From: Streptomyces sp. NBC_00442
Lineage (GTDB): Bacteria; Actinomycetota; Actinomycetes; Streptomycetales; Streptomycetaceae
NCBI RefSeq assembly: GCF_036014195.1
Contig: NZ_CP107918.1
Coordinates: 5,952,001 to 6,016,000 of the forward strand
Length of the DNA: 64,000 nucleotides
Reading direction: 5' to 3'
Positions 25,591 to 34,459 of this stretch are shown piece after piece. Within the stretch, counting starts at the first letter, position 1; each line of letters begins with the position of its first letter. Under the pieces are notes generated by a model. The model did not search any database. It saw only the letters and a list, made by a program, of their open reading frames with translations, and had not been told where the DNA came from. A program made the translations under genes and the position numbers.

Positions 25591-28084
25591 GCCGCGCCGT
25601 GGTGAACCGCGTCGCCTGCGCCCGGGTCGGATCCTCCGGCCACGGATGCTTGGGATAGCGGCCGCGCAACTCGGCCCGCACGGCCCGGTACCCCTCGCGC
25701 CAGAAGTTCGCGAGGTCGGCGGTGACGGCGGCCGGGCGGCCCGCGGGGGAGAGCAGATGGACCAGGACGGGCACCCCGGCCACCTCCGGCGTGCCGTCCA
25801 GGCCGAACATCTCCTGCAACTTGACGGCGAGGACGGGCTGTTCGCCCCCGTACTCCACCCGTATCCGTGACCCGCTGGGCACCTGGATCCGCTCCGGGGC
25901 CAGCTCGTCCAGGCGCGCCGCCTCCCCGCCCGCCCACGGCAGCAGCCGGTTGAGGGCCGCGCCGGCCTCGATGCGGCCCAGGTCGGCCCGGCGCCGGGCC
26001 CGGGACAGCTCGGGTTCGAGCCACGCGTCTGCTTGGGCGAGCAGTGCCGTGTCGGCGACATCCGGCCAGGGCCGGCCCCGTACCCGGTGCAGGAAGGCGA
26101 GCCGCTCGCGCAGGTTCTCCGCGTCACGGGTCCAGCGCAGAAGCCCGAGCCCGTCCCGCGCGAGCCCGTCGAGCAGGGCGCCCCTCACGAGCGCGGCGTC
26201 CGGATTCCTCAAGGGGCGTACGGACAACTCGACCGCGCCGAGCCTGGCCACCCGGCGGGCCACGACGTCTCCGTCCTCCCAGTGCACCTCCTCGCCCTCG
26301 GCCAGCAGATGCCCCGCCGCGAACCGGGCGGTCCCCTCGTCGACGACGGCGGCGAGCCGTACCCGGGCCGACGCCGCCTGCACCGGCCGGTTGGCGACGG
26401 ACACCGCGAGCCAAGCGGCGCCGGCCAGACCCGACCCGCCGGCCACCTCCGCGCCCGTCCCGGACACCATCAGGAACGAGCCGCCCCCGCGCGCCCGCGC
26501 CACCCGTTCGGGAAACGCCAGCGCCGCGACCAGCCCGGCGGCGCTCTCGTCGGAACCCCGCGCGCAAGCACTCTCCGCGCGGCTCCCGGCAGCGGAAGTC
26601 AGACGCCGCACCTCCTGGAGCCAGCGCGCCGCATACCCGTCCCCGCCACGGCGGGCGGTGCGCCATGCCGCCGCCAGATCGTCCCCGTACTCCCGCGGCG
26701 GCTCCTCGCTGAGCAGCGCCACCACCTCGGCGGCCCGCCTCCCGCCGACCTCCGAAGCGCCGTCGAGGAGGGCCCGAGCGAGCCGGGGGTGCAGTCCCAG
26801 CCGGGACATCCTGGCGCCCCGGTCGGTGGCGCGGCCCTGCTCGTCGACCGCCCCGATCGCCGCAAGGACGGCTCGGGCCGCGGCCATCGCGCCCGCGGGC
26901 GGCGCGTCAAGCAGGGCGAGGTCTTCGGCCGACGGGTCGCCCCAGCAAGCGGCCTGCAGGGCGAAGGCGGCAAGGTCGGCGACCTTGATCTCGGGGGCCG
27001 GGAAGCGGGGAAGCCGGCTGTTCTCCGCCTCGGTCCAGCAGCGGTAGACCGCACCCGGGGCCTCGCGCCCGGCCCGGCCCGCGCGCTGGCGGGCCGCCGC
27101 CCGCGAGGCCCGGACCGTGGTCAGCGCGCCGAGCCCCCGGGCATGGTCGACCCGCGGTTCGCGGGCCAGGCCGCAGTCCACGACCACCCGCACCCCCGGG
27201 ACGGTCAGCGACGACTCGGCGACCGAGGTCGCGAGAACGACGCGCCGTCCGACCGACCCGGCGAGCACCGCGTCCTGCACCGACGCCGGAGCGCGGCCGT
27301 GGACCTGGAGGACCTCGATGCCGGGCAGATCGCCCAACTGCCGTGCCACACGGCCGATTTCACCCACCCCGGGCAGGAAGCAGAGCACATCGCCGTCCCG
27401 CTCCGACAGCGCCCGGCGCACCGTGGAGGCCACATGGGAGAGCAGCGCGGGGTCCACCCGCATGCCGTGCGGCGGGCGGACCGGCTGGGCGGGCGGCGCC
27501 CACACCACCTCCACCGGGTGGGCCACCCCGGCCGCCTCGACGACCGGGGCGTCGCCCAGCAGCTCGGACCAGCCCCCGGCGTCCGTCGTCGCGGACGCCG
27601 CCACCAGGCGCAGCTCGGGCCGGAGCGCCGCCCGTACGTCGAGAAGGAAGGCGGCGACCGTGTCCGCGTCCAGGTGGCGCTCGTGGCATTCGTCGAGGAC
27701 GACGACATCGACGCCCGCCAACTCCTGGTCGCGCTGCAGGCGTTGGAGGAGCACGCCGGTGGTGACGACCTCGACGACGGTGCCGGGTCCCACCGACCGC
27801 TCGCCGCGCACGGTGAACCCGACCCGTCCGCCCGTCCGCTCGCCGAGCAGCCACGCCATCCGGCGCGCGGCCGCCCTGGCCGCTATGCGGCGGGGCTCGG
27901 CCACCACGACCCGTCGCGCGGGGCCGCCGCCCACCAGCCCTGCGAGAACCAGCGGTACCAGGGTGGTCTTGCCTGTGCCGGGCGGAGCGCACAGCACGGC
28001 CGTCCCGTGCCCGTCGAGCGCGGCGAGCAGCTCGGGCACGGCCTCGCTGACGGGGAGGGCGTCGAGTGCGTCGGTTCGGATCAT
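25580..28084 (-). CDS. hrpB: ATP-dependent helicase HrpB
   Basis: 834 residues, the family's usual length. The first RecA-like domain has TAVLCAPPGTGKTTLVPLVLAG (Walker A) and the DEAH-type box DECHERHLDAD. The second has QRAGRAGREAPGAVYRCW (motif VI). An HA2/helicase-associated region and the HrpB C-terminal domain (from about 700) follow. HrpB is a DExH helicase of uncertain bacterial role, thought to act on RNA or RNP complexes. ATG 28084 is the first Met of the conserved region (IRTDALDALPVSEAVPELLAAL). It is transcribed alone and ends tail to tail with DUF3068. Confidence 0.92.
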   Translation of the reverse strand: MIRTDALDALPVSEAVPELLAALDGHGTAVLCAPPGTGKTTLVPLVLAGLVGGGPARRVVVAEPRRIAARAAARRMAWLLGERTGGRVGFTVRGERSVGPGTVVEVVTTGVLLQRLQRDQELAGVDVVVLDECHERHLDADTVAAFLLDVRAALRPELRLVAASATTDAGGWSELLGDAPVVEAAGVAHPVEVVWAPPAQPVRPPHGMRVDPALLSHVASTVRRALSERDGDVLCFLPGVGEIGRVARQLGDLPGIEVLQVHGRAPASVQDAVLAGSVGRRVVLATSVAESSLTVPGVRVVVDCGLAREPRVDHARGLGALTTVRASRAAARQRAGRAGREAPGAVYRCWTEAENSRLPRFPAPEIKVADLAAFALQAACWGDPSAEDLALLDAPPAGAMAAARAVLAAIGAVDEQGRATDRGARMSRLGLHPRLARALLDGASEVGGRRAAEVVALLSEEPPREYGDDLAAAWRTARRGGDGYAARWLQEVRRLTSAAGSRAESACARGSDESAAGLVAALAFPERVARARGGGSFLMVSGTGAEVAGGSGLAGAAWLAVSVANRPVQAASARVRLAAVVDEGTARFAAGHLLAEGEEVHWEDGDVVARRVARLGAVELSVRPLRNPDAALVRGALLDGLARDGLGLLRWTRDAENLRERLAFLHRVRGRPWPDVADTALLAQADAWLEPELSRARRRADLGRIEAGAALNRLLPWAGGEAARLDELAPERIQVPSGSRIRVEYGGEQPVLAVKLQEMFGLDGTPEVAGVPVLVHLLSPAGRPAAVTADLANFWREGYRAVRAELRGRYPKHPWPEDPTRAQATRFTTARLRS

Positions 28085-28255
28085 GCGCTCAGTGTCGTAC
28101 GTCCCGCCGGGCCGTGCGGCGCTCTGTCCACAGAGACGGTGGGCTTGTATGACCAATACCGGGTGTGTGCGGGTCGGGCGGCGTCCACGCCCGGTTCGGG
28201 AGCGCCGCGTCGGGCCCGTGCGCGTGGGGCACGTGCGGGTCGGACGGGGCCCGCG

Positions 28256-29104
28256 TCAGGCCCGTACGCACACGAAGATCGCGGTCCCGGGGATCAGATT
28301 GCCCCGGAGCGGGGACCAGCCGCCCCACTCCTGGGAGTTCCAGGCCGGCCATTCCGGCTCGACGAGGTCCTTCAGGTGGAAGCCGCCCGCGACCACGTCC
28401 CGCACCCGGTCGCCGAGCGTGCGGTGATGCTCCACATAGACGGCGCGACCGCTCTCGTCCTGCTCGACGTAGGGCGTCCGGTCGAAATAGGAGGCCGCGA
28501 CGGACAGGCCCTCGGGGCCGGGCTCGTCGGGGAACGCCCAGCGGATGGGATGCGTGACGGAGAAGACCCAGCGACCGCCGGGCCGCAGTACCCGGCGCAC
28601 CTCGCGGAAGACCTTCACGGGGTCCGCCACGAAGGGGACCGCGCCGTAGGCCGAGCACGCCAGGTCGAAGGAGCCGTCCGCGAAGGGCAGCGCGCCCGCG
28701 TCCGCCTCCACCAGGCCGAACGTGCCCCCGTCGATGCGCAGCGCGTGCTGGAGCTGGCGGTGCGAGAGGTCGAGTGCCACCGGGCGGGCGCCCTGGGCGG
28801 CGAGCCACCGCGAACACTGGGCGGCGCCCGCGCCGATCTCCAGGACGTCGAGCCCCTTCAGGGACTCCGTGGGGCCCAGGAGCTGGACGTCCGCCTCGTC
28901 CACGCCCTCGGGGCCCCACACGAAGCGGTCGTCGCCGAGGAACGCCCCGTGATCGGTCTGGTACTCGTCGGCGTTGCGGTCCCACCAGCCGCGGCTGGCC
29001 CGGCTGCTCTCCGTGTCGCTCGCGGCACGACGCGTCGCCTCCGGCTCGAAACCGGCTGCGTTTCCGGAGTTCTCGGACTCGTACGCATGGATCTCTTGGC
29101 TCAT
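28256..29104 (-). CDS. Class I SAM-dependent methyltransferase (type 11)
   Basis: 282 residues. SAM-binding motif I is VLEIGAGAAQCSRWLA with the acidic residue after strand 2 in ARPVALDLSHRQL; motif II-like FDLACSAYGAVPFV and RRVLRPGGRWVFSVTHP complete the Rossmann pattern. An N-terminal extension of about 30 charged residues precedes RGWWDRNADEYQ. Substrate unknown. It is divergent from rpsA, sharing a 375-bp intergenic region. Confidence 0.88.
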   Translation of the reverse strand: MSQEIHAYESENSGNAAGFEPEATRRAASDTESSRASRGWWDRNADEYQTDHGAFLGDDRFVWGPEGVDEADVQLLGPTESLKGLDVLEIGAGAAQCSRWLAAQGARPVALDLSHRQLQHALRIDGGTFGLVEADAGALPFADGSFDLACSAYGAVPFVADPVKVFREVRRVLRPGGRWVFSVTHPIRWAFPDEPGPEGLSVAASYFDRTPYVEQDESGRAVYVEHHRTLGDRVRDVVAGGFHLKDLVEPEWPAWNSQEWGGWSPLRGNLIPGTAIFVCVRA

Positions 29105-29249
29105 CGTGCCCGTCGTTGTAGTTTGCGCGGAACGCGACCTCGTGTTCGCGAAGGCCCTCGAAAGAGGTTCCCGGAGCCCATCGTGGCCTCGGGGAACCTT
29201 AGTTGTGCCGGGATTGCGCGGATCCGCCCCGGGTGTGCGCCTTCGCGCA

Positions 29250-29278
29250 TTGACCCTGTCCGGCTGCCCCCGTATGCT
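29250..29278 (+). promoter_or_regulatory. rpsA promoter
   Basis: TTGACC (29250-29255), a 17-bp spacer, TATGCT (29273-29278): close to the vegetative sigma consensus. The expected start near 29285 leaves a leader of about 195 nt before rpsA. Confidence 0.75.
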
Positions 29279-29343
29279 ACAAGTTGCGCTGCGAGCCTGC
29301 GCACCTCAGACCTAGCAGGCGCGCCTCCATCTGTTGCATGTCC

Positions 29344-29387
29344 CCTCGGTTTGTCGAGGCACCATCCGGACCGACCCGGATCGGTGC
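29344..29387 (+). promoter_or_regulatory. Two abutting hairpins in the rpsA leader
   Basis: CCTCG/CGAGG (5 bp, loop GTTTGT, 29344-29359) abuts an 11-bp stem with a single bulge (29359-29369 with 29376-29387, loop ACCGAC). A structured leader is a candidate site for S1 autoregulation, as known for E. coli rpsA. Confidence 0.5.
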
Positions 29388-29479
29388 TTCCCTGGCTGTC
29401 CGGCTTCTGCAGAGGCGATACGGGCTTACGGCGTGGCAGTACCTACGACTTTCTGTCCGTAACCGGAGCCCTTTCCCAC

Positions 29480-30979
29480 ATGACGAGCAGCACCGAGACC
29501 ACCTCTACCACTCCGCAGGTAGCGGTCAACGACATCGGTAACGAGGAAGCCTTCCTCGCCGCGATCGACGAGACGATCAAGTACTTCAACGACGGCGACA
29601 TCGTCGACGGCGTCATCGTGAAGGTCGACCGGGACGAGGTCCTGCTCGACATCGGTTACAAGACCGAAGGCGTGATCCCGAGCCGTGAGCTCTCGATCAA
29701 GCACGACGTCGACCCGAACGAGGTCGTCAAGGTCGGCGACGAGATCGAGGCCCTGGTTCTCCAGAAGGAGGACAAGGAAGGCCGTCTGATCCTGTCCAAG
29801 AAGCGCGCTCAGTACGAGCGTGCCTGGGGCACGATCGAGAAGATCAAGGAAGAAGACGGCATCGTCACCGGTACCGTCATCGAGGTCGTCAAGGGTGGTC
29901 TCATCCTCGACATCGGCCTCCGTGGCTTCCTGCCGGCTTCCCTCGTCGAGATGCGCCGCGTCCGCGACCTCCAGCCCTACGTGGGCAAGGAGCTCGAGGC
30001 GAAGATCATCGAGCTGGACAAGAACCGCAACAACGTGGTCCTGTCCCGCCGCGCCTGGCTCGAGCAGACCCAGTCCGAGGTTCGCCAGACGTTCCTCACC
30101 ACCCTGCAGAAGGGTCAGGTCCGCTCCGGCGTCGTCTCCTCGATCGTCAACTTCGGTGCGTTCGTGGACCTGGGTGGCGTCGACGGTCTCGTTCACGTCT
30201 CCGAGCTGTCCTGGAAGCACATCGACCACCCGTCCGAGGTTGTCGAGGTCGGCCAGGAAGTCACCGTCGAGGTCCTCGACGTCGACATGGACCGCGAGCG
30301 TGTCTCCCTGTCGCTGAAGGCGACGCAGGAAGACCCGTGGCAGCAGTTCGCCCGTACGCACCAGATCGGGCAGGTCGTCCCCGGTAAGGTCACCAAGCTC
30401 GTTCCGTTCGGTGCGTTCGTGCGCGTCGACGAGGGCATCGAGGGCCTGGTCCACATCTCCGAGCTGGCCGAGCGCCACGTCGAGATCCCGGAGCAGGTCG
30501 TCCAGGTCAACGACGAGATCTTCGTCAAGGTCATCGACATCGACCTCGAGCGTCGCCGGATCTCGCTGTCCCTGAAGCAGGCCAACGAGTCCTTCGGTGC
30601 CGACCCGGCGTCGGTCGAGTTCGACCCGACCCTGTACGGCATGGCCGCGTCCTACGACGACCAGGGCAACTACATCTACCCCGAGGGCTTCGACCCCGAG
30701 ACCAACGACTGGCTCGAGGGCTACGAGACCCAGCGCGAGGCGTGGGAGGGCCAGTACGCCGAGGCGCAGTCGCGCTTCGAGCAGCACCAGGCCCAGGTCA
30801 TCAAGTCCCGCGAGGCCGACGAGGCCGCCGCTGCCGAGGGTGCTGCCGCCCCGGCCGGTGCCCCGGCGGGCGTCTCCGGCGGTTCGTACTCCTCGGAGTC
30901 GGACGACAACTCCGGCGCCCTGGCGTCGGACGAGGCGCTGGCTGCCCTGCGCGAGAAGCTGGCGGGCGGCCAGAGCTGA
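29480..30979 (+). CDS. rpsA: 30S ribosomal protein S1
   Basis: 499 residues, four S1 (OB-fold) RNA-binding domains at about 36-105, 123-190, 207-277 and 294-363; the third (GVVSSIVNFGAFVDLGGVDGLVHVSELSWKHI) and fourth (GKVTKLVPFGAFVRVDEGIEGLVHISELAERHV) are the best conserved. Gram-negative S1 has six domains; four is usual for actinobacteria. The acidic, Gln/Ala-rich C-terminal tail is typical. It helps the ribosome bind structured mRNA. Codon use is the most biased of the window (gtc, ctc, aag, cgt), consistent with high expression. A long leader precedes it and a strong terminator follows. Confidence 0.97.
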   Translation: MTSSTETTSTTPQVAVNDIGNEEAFLAAIDETIKYFNDGDIVDGVIVKVDRDEVLLDIGYKTEGVIPSRELSIKHDVDPNEVVKVGDEIEALVLQKEDKEGRLILSKKRAQYERAWGTIEKIKEEDGIVTGTVIEVVKGGLILDIGLRGFLPASLVEMRRVRDLQPYVGKELEAKIIELDKNRNNVVLSRRAWLEQTQSEVRQTFLTTLQKGQVRSGVVSSIVNFGAFVDLGGVDGLVHVSELSWKHIDHPSEVVEVGQEVTVEVLDVDMDRERVSLSLKATQEDPWQQFARTHQIGQVVPGKVTKLVPFGAFVRVDEGIEGLVHISELAERHVEIPEQVVQVNDEIFVKVIDIDLERRRISLSLKQANESFGADPASVEFDPTLYGMAASYDDQGNYIYPEGFDPETNDWLEGYETQREAWEGQYAEAQSRFEQHQAQVIKSREADEAAAAEGAAAPAGAPAGVSGGSYSSESDDNSGALASDEALAALREKLAGGQS

Positions 30980-31008
30980 CGCTCCGACCCCGGCTGGTAG
31001 ATAGCTGA

Positions 31009-31048
31009 AAGCAAGGCCCGCTCCCCCTCCGGGGAGCGGGCCTTGCTT
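31009..31048 (+). terminator. rpsA terminator
   Basis: An 18-bp stem (AAGCAAGGCCCGCTCCCC with its complement, 4-nt loop at 31027-31030), 30 bp after the rpsA stop; T-rich for two bases after the stem. Confidence 0.88.
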
Positions 31049-31165
31049 CATGTCCGGGGTCAACTCGCCCCGCCCCGCGCCGGTTTCGGTGAAAGCGGCG
31101 CGTCGCGGGAATGCCCCGGACCCGACGGTCGTTCTTCCAGGTGAACACGAGGAGGAGCGGTAATC

Positions 31166-32104
31166 GTGCTTGATCCGCAGGATTTGTACGAATGGGAGCC
31201 GAAGGGCCTCGCCGTCGTCGACATGGCGCTCGCGCAGGAGTCGGCCGGCCTGGTCATGCTGTACCACTTCGACGGCTACATCGACGCGGGTGAGACCGGC
31301 GAGCAGATCGTCGAGAAGCTGCTCGACACACTGCCCCACCAGGTGGTGGCCCGGTTCGACCACGACCGGCTCGTGGACTACCGCGCCCGCCGCCCACTGC
31401 TCACGTTCCGGCGCGACCGCTGGACCGACTTCGAGATCCCCTCGCTGGAAGTCCGTCTGGTGCAGGACGCCACGGGCGCGCCCTTCCTGCTGATGTCGGG
31501 CCCCGAGCCGGACGTCGAGTGGGAGCGCTTCGCGCTCGCCGTCCGGCAGATCGTCGAGCGCCTCGGCGTCCGACTGGCGGTCAACTTCCACGGCATCCCG
31601 ATGGGCGTACCGCACACGCGGCCCGTGGGCCTCACCCCGCACGGCAACCGCACGGACCTGATGCCGGGCCACCGTTCGCCGTTCGACGAGGCACAGGTCC
31701 CGGGCAGCGCCGAGTCCCTGATCGAGTACCGCCTGATGGAGGCCGGCCACGACGTCCTGGGCGTCGCCGCACACGTCCCGCACTACGTGGCGCGCTCGTC
31801 CTACCCGGACGCGGCGCTGACCGCCCTCGAAGCCGTCACCGCCGCCACGGGCCTCGTCCTGCCGAGCGTCGCGCACGGCCTCCGTACGGAGGCGCAGCGC
31901 ACCCAGACCGAAATCGAGCGCCAGATCGGCGAGGGCGACGAGGAACTGGTCAGCCTGGTACAGGGACTTGAGCACCAGTACGACGCGGTGGCGGGCGCCG
32001 AATCGCGCGGCAACCTGGTCGCCGAACCGGCGGACCTCCCCTCCGCGGAGGAGCTGGGCATGGAGTTCGAACGCTTTCTCGCCGAGCGGGAGGGCGACCT
32101 GTAG
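31166..32104 (+). CDS. PAC2 family protein (proteasome-assembly-chaperone-like)
   Basis: 312 residues from GTG 31166, with GAGGAG upstream. The sequence [25 protein letters not shown] and [22 protein letters not shown] matches the actinobacterial PAC2 family, related to archaeal and eukaryotic proteasome assembly chaperones. Actinobacteria carry a 20S proteasome, but direct involvement is not shown. A C-terminal coiled-coil-like Glu/Arg region ends the protein. It lies 22 bp upstream of coaE and is probably co-transcribed with it. Confidence 0.85.
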   Translation: MLDPQDLYEWEPKGLAVVDMALAQESAGLVMLYHFDGYIDAGETGEQIVEKLLDTLPHQVVARFDHDRLVDYRARRPLLTFRRDRWTDFEIPSLEVRLVQDATGAPFLLMSGPEPDVEWERFALAVRQIVERLGVRLAVNFHGIPMGVPHTRPVGLTPHGNRTDLMPGHRSPFDEAQVPGSAESLIEYRLMEAGHDVLGVAAHVPHYVARSSYPDAALTALEAVTAATGLVLPSVAHGLRTEAQRTQTEIERQIGEGDEELVSLVQGLEHQYDAVAGAESRGNLVAEPADLPSAEELGMEFERFLAEREGDL

Positions 32105-32126
32105 CGGCGGCGCCTAAGCTTCGGCC

Positions 32127-32726
32127 ATGCTGAAGGTGGGCCTGACCGGCGGTATCGGCGCCGGCAAGAGCGAAGTGTCACGGCTCCTCGTCTCCTACGG
32201 AGCCGTACTGATCGACGCGGACAGGATCGCGCGGGAGGTCGTCGAGCCCGGAACGCCGGGCCTGACGGCGGTGGTCGAGGCCTTCGGCCCCGCCATCCTC
32301 TCCGCGGACGGCACGCTCGACCGCCCCAAGCTGGGCGGCATCGTCTTCTCCGACCCCGAGAAGCTCGCGACCCTGAACAAGATCGTGCATCCGTTGGTCG
32401 GCGCGCGGTCGGCGGCGCTCGAATCGACCGCGGGCCCCGACTCGGTGGTCATCCACGACGTGCCGCTCCTCACGGAGAACGGTCTCGCGGCCCTGTACGA
32501 CCTGGTCGTCGTCGTCGACGCATCACCCGAGACCCAGCTCGACCGGCTCGTGCGCCTGCGTGGCATGACGTCCGACGAAGCCCGCGCCCGCATGGCCGCC
32601 CAGGCGGACCGGGCCCAGCGGCTGGCCGTCGCCGACCTCGTCATCGACAACGACGGCGCCCTTGCGGCCCTTGAACCACAGGTGCGGAAGGTCTGGGCCG
32701 AACTGGTGGAGCGCGCCGAAAGCTGA
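32127..32726 (+). CDS. coaE: Dephospho-CoA kinase
   Basis: 199 residues, standard for the short form. P-loop [14 protein letters not shown] begins at residue 4, [10 protein letters not shown] carries the catalytic Asp, and [11 protein letters not shown] and [20 protein letters not shown] form the lid. It catalyses the final step of CoA synthesis, phosphorylating the ribose of dephospho-CoA. It follows the PAC2 gene by 22 bp. Confidence 0.95.
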   Translation: MLKVGLTGGIGAGKSEVSRLLVSYGAVLIDADRIAREVVEPGTPGLTAVVEAFGPAILSADGTLDRPKLGGIVFSDPEKLATLNKIVHPLVGARSAALESTAGPDSVVIHDVPLLTENGLAALYDLVVVVDASPETQLDRLVRLRGMTSDEARARMAAQADRAQRLAVADLVIDNDGALAALEPQVRKVWAELVERAES

Positions 32727-32988
32727 GGAGCCCGAGCCGCGAGCCCGGTAGGTCCGCGTGCGGCGTGGTCTGCTGCGGCGGGGTCCAAGAGCGGCGCGGC
32801 CAACCGAGGCCCGTGGCCATGGGTGCGGCGCCCGCAGGGCCGGGCGGAGCGTACACGGCGCGCTCGTCCGCCGGGCCGGGGGAGCGCACACGGCGCGCAC
32901 TCCCGAACCGGCGCGCATCCGGATCGCGGGGATTCCCTCATCATGCTGGGTTTCCCGCGCTTGGCCCGCCGTCCGGGGCCGCGCGGCC

Positions 32989-32994
32989 TACGAT
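32989..32994 (+). promoter_or_regulatory. Candidate -10 box of the DUF3592 gene
   Basis: TACGAT ends 7 nt before the GTG at 33002, leaderless spacing; this supports the chosen start. Confidence 0.4.
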
Positions 32995-33001
32995 CCGGAC
33001 T

Positions 33002-33388
33002 GTGCTCTTCGTACTGGCGGGTTTCACTGTCCTCGGCGGCCTGGTGGCACTGCTCGCCGGGGCGTACGGGCTACGGGAGACCCGGCGCGTCGAGCGGGCC
33101 GGCGCGCTCGCGTGGGCGCTGGTGAAGCCCGCTCCACAGGGCTCCGAGCGCCCCCTCCTGCAGTTCGAGACCGCCGACGGCGATGTCCTCGAACTTCCCT
33201 CGCCCGTCCCGCCCAGCCGCCGCGAACCGCTCCCCGCCGGCTCCGGCGTCCGGGTGTCCTACGACCCGGAGGATCCGCGCACCGTCGTCGTGCTGGGCCG
33301 CGAACGCACCGTCGTGGACCGGGCGTTCGTGGCCTCCGGCGCGGCCATCGTGCTGCTGGGACTGGCCCTGGCAGCGGCCGCGCTCTGA
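33002..33388 (+). CDS. DUF3592 small membrane protein
   Basis: 128 residues with one helix at each end (LFVLAGFTVLGGLVALLAGAYGL and AIVLLGLALAAAAL) and a soluble middle with QFETADGDVLELPSP and VRVSYDPEDPRTVVV, the DUF3592 pattern of an OB-like domain between two membrane helices. GTG 33002 is chosen because it sits at leaderless distance from TACGAT and starts the first helix. Function unknown. Confidence 0.75.
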   Translation: MLFVLAGFTVLGGLVALLAGAYGLRETRRVERAGALAWALVKPAPQGSERPLLQFETADGDVLELPSPVPPSRREPLPAGSGVRVSYDPEDPRTVVVLGRERTVVDRAFVASGAAIVLLGLALAAAAL

Positions 33389-33524
33389 GCCGCGCGCCCG
33401 CTGCCACCGCCTTCGGTGCGCATGCCGCGCCGCCACCGGCTTCGACTGCCTGCTTCGGCACGCATACGGAATACCGCAGCCGGGCATGGCGTTGACATCG
33501 CGCAGCGAGGGAAAGGAAAGGCAC

Positions 33525-33896
33525 GTGGGCGAGAACACCCCCGAGACGCACGTCATCGACTTCCGCGCCGCCGAGCAGCTCCTGGCAGCCCGGGATCCGC
33601 GCGGTGCCGTCAAGCTTCTCGACTCGGTCGTCGCGGCCCACCCCGAGAACACCGCGGCCCGCCTGCTCAGGGCGCGCGCCTTCTTCGCGTCGGCCCAACT
33701 CCGTGCCGCGGAAATGGAGTTCCAGCTGGTCCTGGAGCGCGAGCCGGACAATGCCTTCGCCCACTTCGCGCTGGCCCGCACCTACGAGCGCCAGGCCCGC
33801 CCCGACCAGGCCAAGCGCCACTTCCGCCTCGCGGCGGCCCTCGATCCCAAGCCGGACTATCTGGCGGCGGCGCGGTTCGAGGACGAGGCGGAGTAG
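33525..33896 (+). CDS. Small tetratricopeptide-repeat protein
   Basis: 123 residues. About three TPR units: AAEQLLAARDPRGAVKLLDSVVAAHPENTAA, RLLRARAFFASAQLRAAEMEFQLVLEREPDNAFA and HFALARTYERQARPDQAKRHFRLAAALDPKPDY. GTG 33525 is chosen for its strong purine-rich SD (GGAAAGGAAAGG). TPR proteins are scaffolds; no partner can be named from context. Confidence 0.85.
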   Translation: MGENTPETHVIDFRAAEQLLAARDPRGAVKLLDSVVAAHPENTAARLLRARAFFASAQLRAAEMEFQLVLEREPDNAFAHFALARTYERQARPDQAKRHFRLAAALDPKPDYLAAARFEDEAE

Positions 33897-33938
33897 CCGC
33901 ACGGAAGGCGCGCGAGCGGCGTCACGTCAGGCGCCGCG

Positions 33939-34202
33939 TCAGCGGGTGCGCGGCGGCTCGTACGGAGGGATGTCGCGGCCCGGCTGATAGTGCGGGCCCT
34001 GCCGCATATGGCGAACGATCATGACGAGGTCGACGACGATCACGGCGGCCAGCACCGCACAGGCGGCCATCCACCCGGGCCGTCCCTCGACGGCGAACCC
34101 CACCGTGCCTCCGACGGCCCAGATCAGGCCCCAGACGCTCAGCCAGAGCCGCATCCGCAGGGGGCTGCGGGCGGTGATCGGTTCGTTACCCGTGCGCGGC
34201 AT
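33939..34202 (-). CDS. DUF6343 small membrane protein
   Basis: 87 residues: N-terminal MPRTGNEPITARSPLRMRL, two helices (WGLIWAVGGTVGFAV and WMAACAVLAAVIVVDLVMIV) and a polar tail HMRQGPHYQPGRDIPPYEPP. This fits a Streptomyces family I recall as DUF6343. ATG 34202 has GGGAGG 8 nt upstream. Function unknown. Confidence 0.75.
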   Translation of the reverse strand: MPRTGNEPITARSPLRMRLWLSVWGLIWAVGGTVGFAVEGRPGWMAACAVLAAVIVVDLVMIVRHMRQGPHYQPGRDIPPYEPPRTR

Positions 34203-34257
34203 GGTGCATCGCCTCCCTAGAGGTGTACCCGCTGGGGTCCCAGGTGAAAGCTGTTGA

Positions 34258-34341
34258 GCACGGCCGATCCGTGCGACGGCACGGCCGATCCGTGCGACAG
34301 CCGGCCACCGCTCGTGGGGTCAGCCACCGCCCGTGGGGCCG
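34258..34341. repeat. Two consecutive pairs of tandem repeats
   Basis: GCACGGCCGATCCGTGCGAC repeats with a 21-bp period (34258-34278, 34279-34299); each copy holds the inverted repeat GCACGG...CCGTGC. Next, GCCACCGCtCGTGGGG-type units repeat with a 19-bp period (34304-34322, 34323-34341). They lie between the divergent DUF6343 and acyltransferase genes. Confidence 0.8.
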
Positions 34342-34446
34342 GGGCGCGCGGGGGTCACGGGTGCGCGCCACGCGACGCGCGGCCGGGGAACAGAGACGGA
34401 ACGGATGCGCGTCGCCCAAGCCGGGGCGCGGGGCGGACAGGGTGGC

Positions 34447-34452
34447 TAGGGT
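34447..34452 (+). promoter_or_regulatory. Candidate -10 box of the acyltransferase gene
   Basis: TAGGGT ends 7 nt before ATG 34460, the spacing of a leaderless promoter. Confidence 0.5.
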
Positions 34453-34459
34453 GGCGCGC

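Larger units (their letters stand above)
29105..29479. other. 375-bp divergent region: rpsA promoter and long 5' leader
   Basis: Contains the rpsA promoter at 29250-29278 and a roughly 195-nt untranslated leader with two adjacent hairpins (29344-29387). No gene seen. The methyltransferase promoter must lie in the left part but is not obvious. Confidence 0.6.
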
